Shown here one piece after another: positions 9,699 to 17,822 of a stretch of 64,000 bases of DNA (position 1 is its first letter; every line of letters starts with the position of its first letter). The stretch covers positions 41,089 to 105,088 of the forward strand of contig JAIUPO010000015.1 in assembly GCA_020160805.1 (NCBI GenBank). The letters run 5' to 3'. Under the pieces are notes generated by a model, which was not told the origin of the DNA, made no database searches, and saw nothing but the letters and a program-made list of their open reading frames with translations. Source of the DNA: Actinomycetota bacterium (GTDB lineage: Bacteria; Actinomycetota; Actinomycetes; Actinomycetales; Dermatophilaceae). Position numbers and translations under genes: made by a program.

Positions 9699-11192
9699 TC
9701 AGGTGGAGGTGAGGGAGGGGGCGCCGGAGTCCTGGGGGGAGCGGCCGGCGAGGCGGGAGCGGCGGTAGCCGTAGACGAAGTAGATCAAGAAGCCCAGGGC
9801 CATCCAGATGAGGAAGCGAATCCAGGTCTCAAGCGGCAAGGTGAGCGCAAGATAGGCGCAGATTGCCGCAGAGAGCCAGGGGAGCCAGGGGCTGAACGGA
9901 ACCTTGAACGGCCGGTTGAAGTCGGGGCGCCGCTTGCGGAGCACGGGCACGGCGAGCGAGACGAGGAAGAAGGCGGTCAGGGTCCCGATGTTGATCATGT
10001 ATTCGAGCTTGCCGATCGGCGTGAGCGCCGCAACCAGGGCCACGATGATGCCGACCGAGATCGTGATGCGCGCCGGGGTGCCCGTCTTGGGGTTGGTCTT
10101 GCCCCACGAGGACGGCAGCAGCCAGTCGCGGGACATCGCGAAGATCACGCGAGAGGTGCCGATCAGCAGCGTCATGACAACGGTCGTCAAACCGGCCACG
10201 GCTCCCGCGGCGATGAGCGTGGCGTAGTGCGGCTTGCCCACATCGACGAAGACCTTGGCCAGCGAAGCCTCGGCCGACAGGTCTTTGTAGGACACCATGC
10301 CGGTCATGACCAGCGCCGTCGCGCAGTAGAGCACCGTGCAGATGAGCAGCGAGCCGATGATGCCGCGGGGCAGGTCGCGCGCCGGGTTCTTGGCCTCCTC
10401 GGCGGTGGTCGCCACAACATCGAAACCGATGTAGGCGAAGAACACCAGCGACGCGCCGGCCAGGATGCCGCCCACGCCGAAGGCGGACGGCTCCATGCCG
10501 AAGATCGTCTGTAGCAGCGGGGCTGTCCAGACGGTGTGGGTGTCGGCGGTGGCTGTTGCCTCGGGGATGAACGGCGAGTAGTTGTCCGTGTTGACGTAGC
10601 CGATGCCCGCAAAGATCACGAACAGCACGATGAAGACCTTCAGGGCCACCAGGACCATGTTGACCCGCATCGATTCCTTGATGCCGACTGTCACGAGCAC
10701 CGTGAGGAGGGCGACGAGGAGGAAGGCCGGCAAGTCGAAATGCGAGCCATACGCCACCGAACTAGGAATGGTGATGCCTAGCCGGTCGAGGAAGACCCCG
10801 AGGTAGGCCGACCACCCTTGGGCCACGACCGAGGCGCCGAGCATCAGCTCAAGGAGCAGGTCCCAGCCGATGATCCACGCGACGATTTCGCCGAGCGAGG
10901 CATACGAGAAGGTGTATGCCGAACCCGACACCGGGATGGACGACGCGAATTCGGCATAACACAGCGCCGCAAGGGCGCAGCAGGTGGCGGCAACGATGAA
11001 GGACAGGATGATCGCCGGCCCGGCAAGCGTTGCGGCGGCGCGGCCGGCGACCGTAAAGATTCCGGCACCGATCACCACTCCGACGCCGAAGACGGTCAGG
11101 TCGATCGCGGTGAGCTTCTTCTTGAGCTGATACTCCGGCTCGTCACCCTCACGGATGGTCTGTTCGATCGATTTGGTCCGCATGACGCTCAT
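9699..11192 (-). CDS. APC-superfamily amino acid permease (CAT type)
   Basis: 497-aa, about 12 hydrophobic segments. The first helix VFGVGVVIGAGIFTVAG (residues about 36-52) is the conserved substrate-binding helix 1 of amino acid/polyamine transporters, and FFAYIGFDVVATTAEEAKNPARDLPRGI in the middle is the consensus of the cationic amino acid transporter (CAT) branch. It imports or exchanges amino acids; the specific substrate is unknown. The ATG at 11192 is preferred over an in-frame GTG three codons upstream because GGAAAGGAG lies 8 nt before this ATG and directly abuts the GTG. Confidence 0.88.
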   Translation of the reverse strand: MSVMRTKSIEQTIREGDEPEYQLKKKLTAIDLTVFGVGVVIGAGIFTVAGRAAATLAGPAIILSFIVAATCCALAALCYAEFASSIPVSGSAYTFSYASLGEIVAWIIGWDLLLELMLGASVVAQGWSAYLGVFLDRLGITIPSSVAYGSHFDLPAFLLVALLTVLVTVGIKESMRVNMVLVALKVFIVLFVIFAGIGYVNTDNYSPFIPEATATADTHTVWTAPLLQTIFGMEPSAFGVGGILAGASLVFFAYIGFDVVATTAEEAKNPARDLPRGIIGSLLICTVLYCATALVMTGMVSYKDLSAEASLAKVFVDVGKPHYATLIAAGAVAGLTTVVMTLLIGTSRVIFAMSRDWLLPSSWGKTNPKTGTPARITISVGIIVALVAALTPIGKLEYMINIGTLTAFFLVSLAVPVLRKRRPDFNRPFKVPFSPWLPWLSAAICAYLALTLPLETWIRFLIWMALGFLIYFVYGYRRSRLAGRSPQDSGAPSLTST

Positions 11193-11283
11193 CGGGGGCA
11201 CTCCTTTCCTAGATATCGCTTCACAATTCGTTGGTCAGTCGTCCAGCAATCTATTCCCCTGGAGTGGCCCGCGTCACACACTC

Positions 11284-12246
11284 TCACTCCCTGGATGGTC
11301 CGCGCGGGGTGATCGGGATTTCATCGGTGTCATCACCGCGGTGCGGTCGCTGGGGAGTATGCGGACCGCTCGCCCCCGCCGGTCCCCTCGCCGGGCGCGG
11401 GACGCCCGCAGGCCGGGGCGGCATACCTGCTGATCGGGACGGATCGGCGGGGCGGGGCGGCATACCCCCTGCGGCGGAGGATCGCCGGCCCCGGCGCTCG
11501 CCGGTGTCCGGCTGCGACGGCGTGTCGCCAGCCCCGAAGTAGCTGTGTCTGGACGTGTGGACGACAGGCGAGTTGACCGCGTGGCCGGACTTGGTCCGGC
11601 GATCCGGTGCCGCACTGGACGAGCGCGCCGCGACGCGTGCGGTGCCCGCCACCAAACGTCGTGCTCCGCGACCAACAGCCGCGGCGGCACGGGCCGCGGG
11701 TGGACGGCGGAACGGCTCCTCGGTGCTCGCTCGGTCCTCGCCTAAGATCACGGCGTTCAGGCGGCGGTAGGCCTGCGTCGGGTGGGGCGTGTAGCGCAGC
11801 TCGCGCACGGCCTGGTCCTGGCCGGCGCTCTCGATGGTCAACGTGCCATAGCCGAGCAGGCGGCCGAGAAGGGGCTGATCAAGCCGCATATCGGTGATCT
11901 TCTGCAGACGCATCATCGGGAAAGACTTGTTGATCACGCCTTCGACGCGCAGCACTCGCCGGTCGGTCGCGGCAAAAGAGTTGTGATTGCGCTCGTAGAT
12001 CTGCCACAGCAGATTCAGGCCCGCGGCAAAGACCAGAAGCACCACGAGGAAAGGCAACCGGTCGCCGCTCAGCATGATGCCAAGCACGGTCAGGGCGGCC
12101 AGCAACAGGGCGACCGGCTTCCACAGCACGACGGGGTGCTGGTGGATGTTGAGCACCAAGTGCTCGCCCTCGGTCAGGGTCTTGCCGAGGTCCTTCGTCG
12201 GATCCGCAACGAGCGGATCGTCACCGTAGGTCACTCGGCCGAGCAT
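11284..12246 (-). CDS. PH-domain membrane protein with low-complexity tail
   Basis: 320-aa protein. Two hydrophobic segments (residues about 42-80) are followed by a bacterial PH (bPH2/YdbS-like) domain: FAATDRRVLRVEGVINKSFPMMRLQKITDM and GYGTLTIESAGQDQAV are typical. From about residue 180 the protein becomes an Arg/Pro/Ala-rich tail with repeated GMPPRPA/GVPRPA units, probably disordered. Function unknown; such proteins are membrane-associated and of unclear role. It lies 7 nt downstream of a 58-aa membrane protein, suggesting one transcript. Confidence 0.75.
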   Translation of the reverse strand: MLGRVTYGDDPLVADPTKDLGKTLTEGEHLVLNIHQHPVVLWKPVALLLAALTVLGIMLSGDRLPFLVVLLVFAAGLNLLWQIYERNHNSFAATDRRVLRVEGVINKSFPMMRLQKITDMRLDQPLLGRLLGYGTLTIESAGQDQAVRELRYTPHPTQAYRRLNAVILGEDRASTEEPFRRPPAARAAAAVGRGARRLVAGTARVAARSSSAAPDRRTKSGHAVNSPVVHTSRHSYFGAGDTPSQPDTGERRGRRSSAAGGMPPRPADPSRSAGMPPRPAGVPRPARGPAGASGPHTPQRPHRGDDTDEIPITPRGPSRE

Positions 12247-12253
12247 GCGCGGC

Positions 12254-12430
12254 CTAGTTGCGGTTCAGCAGGGCGTCGAAGAAGTCGAAGATATTGCGGA
12301 CGCCATTGCGCACGACATCCCAGGCGGAATCGACGATGTCCGCGGCCTCGCTCGGGGAGGTGAGGATCGCGTACAGCAGGAAGATGACGATCAGCCACAG
12401 CACGATCTTCTTGATCGGGGGCATGGACAT
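12254..12430 (-). CDS. Small single-pass membrane protein
   Basis: 58-aa protein consisting of a short basic N-terminus (MSMPPIKKI), one transmembrane helix (VLWLIVIFLLYAILTSP) and an amphipathic tail rich in Asp/Asn/Phe. Start at 12430 is supported by a GGAGGAGG ribosome-binding site 5 nt upstream; a second ATG two codons later is possible. Located directly upstream of the PH-domain gene with a 7-nt gap, implying co-expression. No known function. Confidence 0.65.
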   Translation of the reverse strand: MSMPPIKKIVLWLIVIFLLYAILTSPSEAADIVDSAWDVVRNGVRNIFDFFDALLNRN

Positions 12431-12610
12431 CGAACTCCTCCTCCGTGCCCCCGGTCCGTCCGGGCGCACTCCACGGTCCGTCACTGATGTGACAGGTGGG
12501 GCTAGAGTGCCAGATGTTGCGTGAGGTGTGGAAATTTGTTGCCCATTCGACGCCAGAATCGTTATGGCGCGCGACCCAAGTCCTCGAGACGTCAGCGGGG
12601 GCAAACCACC

Positions 12611-13249
12611 TCAGACCACGCCATATAGCCGATCGCCGGCGTCCCCAAGGCCCGGGACGATATAACCGTGCTCGTTCAGGCGCTCGTCGATGGCGCCGAC
12701 GACCAGGGTCACGGGCGGGGCGACATCGGCCATCTCGCGCTGCAAGCGCTCGATGCCCTCGGGGGCGGCGAGCAGGCATACGGCGGTGATATCGCTCGCC
12801 CCACGATCGATGAGGAAGCGCAGCGCGTCGGCCATCGAGCCGCCGGTGGCGAGCATCGGGTCCAGGGCGTAGACCTGCCGGCCCGAGAGGTCCGCGGGCA
12901 GCCGGTTGGCGTAGGTCGTGATCGCCAGCGTCTCCTCATCGCGCTGCATGCCGAGGAAACCGACCTCGGCGCTCGGCAGCAGGCGGACCATGCCTTCGAG
13001 CATCCCGAGGCCGGCCCGCAGGATCGGCACAATGAGCGGCTTCGGGTTTGACAGTTTGATGCCGGTCGTCGGGGCCACCGGGGTCTCGATCTCGAAGGGC
13101 TCGACCCGGACATCGCGCGTGGCTTCATACGCCAGCAGCGTCATGAGTTCCTCGGCCAGCCGGCGGAAGGTCGGGGAGTCGGTGCGCTTGTCGCGCAGGT
13201 AGGTGAGTTTGTGGGCGATGAGGGGATGGTCCGGGTGCACGACGCGCAT
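12611..13249 (-). CDS. upp: Uracil phosphoribosyltransferase
   Basis: 212-aa pyrimidine-salvage enzyme: uracil + PRPP to UMP + PPi. The PRPP-binding loop [16 protein letters not shown] is at residues about 128-143, and the C-terminal uracil-binding segment [22 protein letters not shown] is complete. Length matches the family (about 208 aa). The start codon overlaps, on the opposite strand, the most upstream plausible start of tadA, so both genes appear to be transcribed head-to-head with essentially no intergenic space. Confidence 0.95.
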   Translation of the reverse strand: MRVVHPDHPLIAHKLTYLRDKRTDSPTFRRLAEELMTLLAYEATRDVRVEPFEIETPVAPTTGIKLSNPKPLIVPILRAGLGMLEGMVRLLPSAEVGFLGMQRDEETLAITTYANRLPADLSGRQVYALDPMLATGGSMADALRFLIDRGASDITAVCLLAAPEGIERLQREMADVAPPVTLVVGAIDERLNEHGYIVPGLGDAGDRLYGVV

Positions 13250-13772
13250 GCGGGAAACTTATCGTGTGCCCCCCGATCCGCAGGTGTATGCCGAATGGCT
13301 GGGACTTGCGCTGACCGCCGCCCGAGCGGCGCTCGCCACCGGGGACGTTCCGGTGGGTGCCATCGTCCTCTCGCCGGACGACACGGTGATCGGAACCGGC
13401 TGGAACGCGCGGGAGGCAGACGGCGACCCGACCGCGCACGCCGAGGTGGTGGCGCTGCGGGAGGCGGCCCGGCATACGGGCTCGTGGCGCTTGACCGATT
13501 GCACGCTCGTCGTCACGCTCGAACCGTGCCCGATGTGCGCCGGGGCGCTGATGCTCGCGAGGATCGGGCGTGTCGTCTTCGGCGCCTGGGACCCCAAGGC
13601 TGGGGCCTGCGGCTCGGTTTGGGATATCCCGCGCGACCGACGGGCCACACACCGCTGCGAAGTCGTCGGCGGCGTGCGCGAAACCGAGTGCGCTGAGCTC
13701 TTGCTCGACTTCTTCGCCGCCCATCGCGGGCCGAGGGCCGGCGATTTCGGCGGGGCCGAGGCGCTCGGGTAG
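13248..13772 (+). CDS. tadA: tRNA-specific adenosine deaminase
   Basis: 174-aa zinc deaminase that converts A34 to inosine in the wobble position of tRNA-Arg(ACG). Signature residues: [12 protein letters not shown] (zinc-binding His and catalytic Glu) and [16 protein letters not shown] (two zinc-binding Cys). The protein ends with a short Gly-rich tail. Start is uncertain: the ATG at 13248 overlaps the upp start on the opposite strand by 2 nt, while a GTG at 13266 preceded by GGGAAA would avoid this. tRNA-Ser(CGA) follows 10 nt after the stop. Confidence 0.88.
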   Translation: MRETYRVPPDPQVYAEWLGLALTAARAALATGDVPVGAIVLSPDDTVIGTGWNAREADGDPTAHAEVVALREAARHTGSWRLTDCTLVVTLEPCPMCAGALMLARIGRVVFGAWDPKAGACGSVWDIPRDRRATHRCEVVGGVRETECAELLLDFFAAHRGPRAGDFGGAEALG

Positions 13773-13782
13773 TCTGCTCCGC

Positions 13783-13872
13783 GGTGGCGTGTCCGAGCGG
13801 CCTAAGGAGCGCGCCTCGAAAGCGCGTGTGGGGGTGACTCCACCCAGGGTTCGAATCCCTGCGCCACCGCCA
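13783..13872 (+). tRNA. tRNA-Ser (anticodon CGA)
   Basis: Cloverleaf read by eye: acceptor GGTGGCG/CGCCACC, anticodon stem CGCGC/GCGCG around loop CTCGAAA (anticodon CGA, reads UCG), a long class II variable arm, T arm AGGG-TTCGAAT-CCCT, discriminator G and genomically encoded CCA (13870-13872). The long variable arm confirms a serine tRNA. Confidence 0.95.
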
Positions 13873-13880
13873 GTCGAATC

Positions 13881-13911
13881 TGAGGGCGGACCCGGAGCGG
13901 GTCCGCCCTCA
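13881..13911 (+). terminator. Terminator hairpin after tRNA-Ser(CGA)
   Basis: Perfect 13-bp stem, arm TGAGGGCGGACCC, 5-nt loop, 9 nt after the tRNA CCA end. No T tract is present. It also lies just past the end of the convergent pseudogene at 13925. Confidence 0.6.
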
Positions 13912-13924
13912 GTCGCGTTCGCTC

Positions 13925-14319
13925 TCAGTTCCGGCGGTCTTGGATCTGGCTGTTGCGGTCGAAGCCCTGGAACCAGGTGCCTTGCGTGCGGAGCAGGCCG
14001 CTGTCGCCCTCGCTGAGCAGGCCATATGCCTCACCTTGCAGGCGGAACTCCTCGCGGGAGCCGTCCGGGAACTCGAAGGTCGCAAAGTAATTCCAGCGCC
14101 CACCCGTCGGCCTCGGCGACCGCGTGCACGTCTGCGACGAAGGTCGGTCGTGGGGTCCAGTCGGGACCATGGAAGAGCCCGTCCATGTCGGTATGCCGCA
14201 CGCCCAGGGCGGCCGCGATCCGCGCCGCCGTCGTGGTCTTTCCGGAGCCGGAGGTCCCCGGCGACCAGGAAGCGCCGTGCGCCCGCAGGCAGGGGGTCGG
14301 TGGCTGACAGCAGGGGCAT
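13925..14319 (-). pseudogene. Broken P-loop ATPase fused to DUF2500 C-terminal fragment
   Basis: Three reading frames are needed. From 14319 a short N-terminus ends in ARRFLVAGD; a +1 base in a GGGG run then shifts the frame to GTSGSGKTTTAARIAAALGVRHTDMDGLFHGPDW, the Walker A and following part of a small adenylate-kinase-like/shikimate-kinase-like ATPase. After EADGW the match stops and a third frame reads WNYFATFEFPDGSREEFRLQ ... LLSEGDSGLLRTQGTWFQGFDR, the second half of a DUF2500 protein. So about two thirds of the ATPase and the DUF2500 N-terminus, including its membrane anchor, are missing. It looks like an intergenic deletion followed by decay; an assembly error is the alternative. Confidence 0.65.
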
Positions 14320-14453
14320 CGCGGCAGTCTGACACGCACGCGGAGGGGACCGGAATGAGCCACCGGGCTTGCCGAAACTCGGGTGCGCCTCGATCACGGC
14401 CGGGCTAGTCGTGGTGCTCACGCACCACGTGGCGCTGCGGACCACCCCGTCAT

Positions 14454-15098
14454 TCAGGGCTGGCCGGTGATCCACTCGAGCACGGCCAGCACGCGTTGGT
14501 TGTCCTCGGGGTCGGACAGGATGCCGAGCTTGTCGAAGATCGAGCGCAGGTGGGCGTCAACGGTCCGCTTCGAGATGACCAGGTCCGCGGCGATCCCCGA
14601 GTTGCTGCGTCCCGACGCGAGCCGACTGAGCACATCGACCTCCCGCTCGGTCAGCCGGCTGAGGCGATCTCCGTCGCGGCGCACGAAGCCATCGATGACG
14701 ATCGGGTCGATCGCCGTGCCCCCGGTGGCCACTGCCTCGAGCTGGTCGAGAAAGGCGTCGGTATCGAGCACCCGATCCTTGAGCAGGTAGCCGAAGGAGG
14801 CGACCCGACCCTGGGACAGTTCGGCGACCAGAGCAGGTTCGATCACCTGGGTCAGCATCACCACCGCCAGGTCGGGGAAGCGTTCGCGCAGGAAGGAAAC
14901 AGCCCTGGCTCCGTCGTCCTGGTGCGTCGGCGGCATACGGATGTCGGAGATCACCAGATCGGGCCGTTCCCGATTCACCGACGAGATGAGACTGCGGGCA
15001 TCTCCCACCTCGGCCACCACGTCATGGCCGGCGTCCCGGAGCAGTCGGACCAGACCGTCCCGCAGCAGCACCTGGTCCTCGGCGATCACGACCCGCAC
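14454..15098 (-). CDS. NarL/LuxR-family response regulator
   Basis: 214-aa response regulator. The receiver domain (residues 1-125) has the acidic pair in VVIAEDQ, phospho-acceptor Asp52 in DLVISDIRMP, and the conserved Lys in GYLLKDRV. A LuxR-type helix-turn-helix (about 150-212) contains LTEREVDVLSRLASGRSNSGIAADLVISKRTVDAHL. It should be phosphorylated by the histidine kinase encoded immediately upstream. The GTG start overlaps the kinase 3' end by 13 nt, indicating coupled translation. Targets are unknown; the divergent membrane protein at 17077 is a candidate. Confidence 0.88.
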   Translation of the reverse strand: MRVVIAEDQVLLRDGLVRLLRDAGHDVVAEVGDARSLISSVNRERPDLVISDIRMPPTHQDDGARAVSFLRERFPDLAVVMLTQVIEPALVAELSQGRVASFGYLLKDRVLDTDAFLDQLEAVATGGTAIDPIVIDGFVRRDGDRLSRLTEREVDVLSRLASGRSNSGIAADLVISKRTVDAHLRSIFDKLGILSDPEDNQRVLAVLEWITGQP

Positions 15099-16960
15099 GG
15101 CAGGACCGCCTCGACGACGGTGCCACGGGGCTGGTTCTCGCGCACCACGAGCACCCCGCCGGCCACGCTCACCCGCTCGGCCAGGGCCCGCAGCCCCGAC
15201 CCCAGTTGCGGGTCCGCGCCGCCGCAGCCGTCGTCCTGGATCCGAACCTCGATCAGATCCTCCAGCGGGCTCACGCGCACCTCGATGTGATCGGGGCAGG
15301 CATGTTTGAGGGCGTTCGAGACGGCTTCGCCGATGACGAAGTAGGCCGTCGCCTCGGTCGCCGAGGCCCACCGCGTGCGCGGCACCGACAACGAGACGAT
15401 CGGGCCCAGCGGCCGGAAGAGGGACGACAGCGCCGGCTGCAAGCCATGATCGACCAGCAGGGCCGGAGCCCGGCCGCCGCCCAGGGCCCGTACGTCGTCG
15501 ACCGCGCCGCGCAGGTCGGTGATCGTCTCGTCGATGACCAGCCGCACGGAGGGGTCGGCCACATGCCGGGCCGACAGGGTCAGCTTGAGCGCCAAGCCGA
15601 GCAGCCGCCCCTGGAGTCCGTCGTGCAGATCCTGGCTGAGCCGACGCCGCTCGTCCTCGGCCGCGCGCCTGGCCAGGTCATCCGAGCGGGCAACCCGGTC
15701 CTCCCACCAGGCCGGCCGCACGACTGACGAACAGTCGCCGAGCGCGCGCAGCCGGTCGGCCGCCTCGGGCGAGGAGGTCGAGGCGAGGACCGTCGGGAGG
15801 TCGAGGTCATCGGTGGCCAGGACGACTTCGGCCGCCCCGATGGCCCCAGGGTCATAGCGAATCGTCAGGCCGGGGTCGGCGGCCGTACGGCGCAGCAGGT
15901 GCAGCAGGGCGGTGCGAGCCTGGCCATCCTCGATATCGCCGAGCGATGCCCACTCGTGGCGCAACTCGGTCGCCGGATCGACCACCTTGGTGATCCAGCG
16001 GTGGACCAGCAGCCACGGCAGGCCCAAGGCCAGAGTGACGACGGCACCGAGGACCGCTGCGGCGCCGTCGGGGGTCTGGGCTGCACTGGCCAGCAATGCC
16101 GCATCGCAACCGAGAACGACGAAGAGCGCCGCCGCCACGAGATCGAGAGTCAGCACGATGGACCTGCGCTCCAGCAGCCGTCCGGCGGCGGGCCCGATGG
16201 CAGCCAGCGTCAGCACCCCGCAGCCGAGCGTTCCGAGCGAGAACCCGAGCATCAGCAGCCACGAGGCGGTGTTATCGGCCCAGCCGACCCGCGTGGAGAA
16301 TATGCCGAGGGAGACGCACCAGAGGATTACCACGACCGGGACCAGGGAGGCCAGGGCCGCGACGATGGCTCGCCGACGCATCTCGCCCCCGATGCCGGTC
16401 AGGTTCGACCAGGTGGCGACCGGGGCGATCACGAACGAGCAGAACCACAGAAGCGTCGAGACGGCCGCAAGGGGGCCGGCCCCCGGCATACCGGTCAGCG
16501 AGAGCCCGGCGAGCAGGCCACCCACGAGCGCGATCCCGACGATGAAACGTACGACCACGCGACGGGAGCGGCCCGTGACCCGAGCGCTCGCGAGCACCGG
16601 GAGCACCTGCACCAGCGTCAACGGGAGCACATGTCCCGCATTCGCGAGGGTGACGGCGATCGGGTGATCGGGTTGCGCGGCGCCCCCGGCCAACTGGGTC
16701 GGGTATGCCAGGACCGCCAGCCCGAGCACGCCCACGAGAGCGGTCAGCGGGGTCGGCCGGGAAGCGCGCGCGGTCAGCACCAGCAGCAGGCAGCCGGCGC
16801 CGGCCATCAGGACGCGGATGCCGGAGCCCAGGACGAATTCCTCCTCGCGCCAGGGCCAGGTCAGCGACCACGCACACAGCGCCAGCCCGGCCGCAGCCGC
16901 GATCCACCAGCCGGCCGTTCCGCCGTACGGCCAGCCGGTCACCCGGCGCAATCTCCACAT
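15086..16960 (-). CDS. Membrane sensor histidine kinase (HisKA_3 / NarX-like)
   Basis: 624-aa membrane kinase. About ten hydrophobic segments occupy residues 1-350, with no extracytoplasmic loop long enough to be an obvious sensor domain. A linker precedes the dimerisation motif EDERRRLSQDLHDGLQGRLL, with the phospho-accepting His at about residue 446. The HATPase domain shows the N box GEAVSNALKH (about 544-553) and DDGCGGADP (about 575). The ligand is unknown. Start at 16960 was chosen because upstream extension has no similarity and would invade the promoter space shared with the gene at 17077. Confidence 0.85.
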   Translation of the reverse strand: MWRLRRVTGWPYGGTAGWWIAAAAGLALCAWSLTWPWREEEFVLGSGIRVLMAGAGCLLLVLTARASRPTPLTALVGVLGLAVLAYPTQLAGGAAQPDHPIAVTLANAGHVLPLTLVQVLPVLASARVTGRSRRVVVRFIVGIALVGGLLAGLSLTGMPGAGPLAAVSTLLWFCSFVIAPVATWSNLTGIGGEMRRRAIVAALASLVPVVVILWCVSLGIFSTRVGWADNTASWLLMLGFSLGTLGCGVLTLAAIGPAAGRLLERRSIVLTLDLVAAALFVVLGCDAALLASAAQTPDGAAAVLGAVVTLALGLPWLLVHRWITKVVDPATELRHEWASLGDIEDGQARTALLHLLRRTAADPGLTIRYDPGAIGAAEVVLATDDLDLPTVLASTSSPEAADRLRALGDCSSVVRPAWWEDRVARSDDLARRAAEDERRRLSQDLHDGLQGRLLGLALKLTLSARHVADPSVRLVIDETITDLRGAVDDVRALGGGRAPALLVDHGLQPALSSLFRPLGPIVSLSVPRTRWASATEATAYFVIGEAVSNALKHACPDHIEVRVSPLEDLIEVRIQDDGCGGADPQLGSGLRALAERVSVAGGVLVVRENQPRGTVVEAVLPCGS

Positions 16961-17076
16961 CACACCGCCATGGTGACGTGCCGGGAGCGTGAGCGGAATA
17001 GGCCAGATCGCCGATGTGTGCGCCACCGAGTCCGACCTAGCGTCGAGGCAATTCCGCATCTAGAGAGGCGACTTCG

Positions 17077-17763
17077 ATGACAATGACTCCCGACCTGAGC
17101 GCGCGACCGGTCGCGTCTCCGGCTGCCAATCCCATCCCCGGCGCCCTCATCGCCGGGGTAGCCGGCCCGCTGCTCTTGGCCGTGGGCAATGCCCTGGTCA
17201 ACTTCGGCCCGATCTGGTCCGACGTCGAGACCACGGCCGACATCGTGCGCGCCACCGGTGAGAACCAGGCCTTCGCCGAGTTCTCGACGGTGGTCGGTGT
17301 CCTCGCGGTGGCGCTGCTGGTCCCCGCGGTATGGGCGGTGACCGCCTTGCTGCGTCCGCGCACCCCCACGCTCGCCGCGATCGGCGGGTGGATGATGGCG
17401 ACGGGTTATGTGATGGCCCTGGTGCTCTCGACCGAGTCGGCAACGGCCCTGCTGGTGGCCAAGACGGGACTGGATCCCGCGACCTATGTCACGGCCGTCG
17501 ACGACCAGTCGGCCATCTCGATGCTGCTGATCTATACCCTCTTCGGCGTGGGCGCCCTGGCCGGGGGGCTCATCCTCGGCATCGCCATGCTGCGACAGGG
17601 TGGAGCCATCCCTGCCTGGGCCGGGTGGGCGCTGATCGCCTCCGAACCGGTCCGGGTCGTGGGGCTGGTGGCGGGTATCCCGTTCGGCCCGCCCTTGGCG
17701 TCGGTGCTGATCGCCGCGGCCTTCACCGGCACCCTGATGGCGGCCCGCAGCCGGAAGGGCTGA
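17077..17763 (+). CDS. Six-helix integral membrane protein of unknown function
   Basis: 228-aa protein with about six transmembrane segments (residues about 20-45, 65-90, 100-125, 145-170, 180-200, 205-222), similar in layout to the DUF4386/DUF998-like small membrane proteins common in actinobacteria. No catalytic or binding motif is visible. It is transcribed divergently from the two-component system across a 116-bp gap, so it may be that system's target. The 3' end carries a small tandem duplication (CCGGAAGGGCTGATC twice at 17752-17784) that spans the stop codon. Confidence 0.65.
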   Translation: MTMTPDLSARPVASPAANPIPGALIAGVAGPLLLAVGNALVNFGPIWSDVETTADIVRATGENQAFAEFSTVVGVLAVALLVPAVWAVTALLRPRTPTLAAIGGWMMATGYVMALVLSTESATALLVAKTGLDPATYVTAVDDQSAISMLLIYTLFGVGALAGGLILGIAMLRQGGAIPAWAGWALIASEPVRVVGLVAGIPFGPPLASVLIAAAFTGTLMAARSRKG

Positions 17764-17822
17764 TCGGATCCGGAAGGGCTGATCAGCCGGGCCAGCTCGG
17801 CGCAGCCGTGGGCATTTCGAGG

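Noticed and set aside
13925..14319. Programmed frameshifting to express the ATPase/DUF2500 chimera
   Set aside because: Two shifts would be needed, both parent domains are incomplete, and no slippery site with downstream structure is visible.
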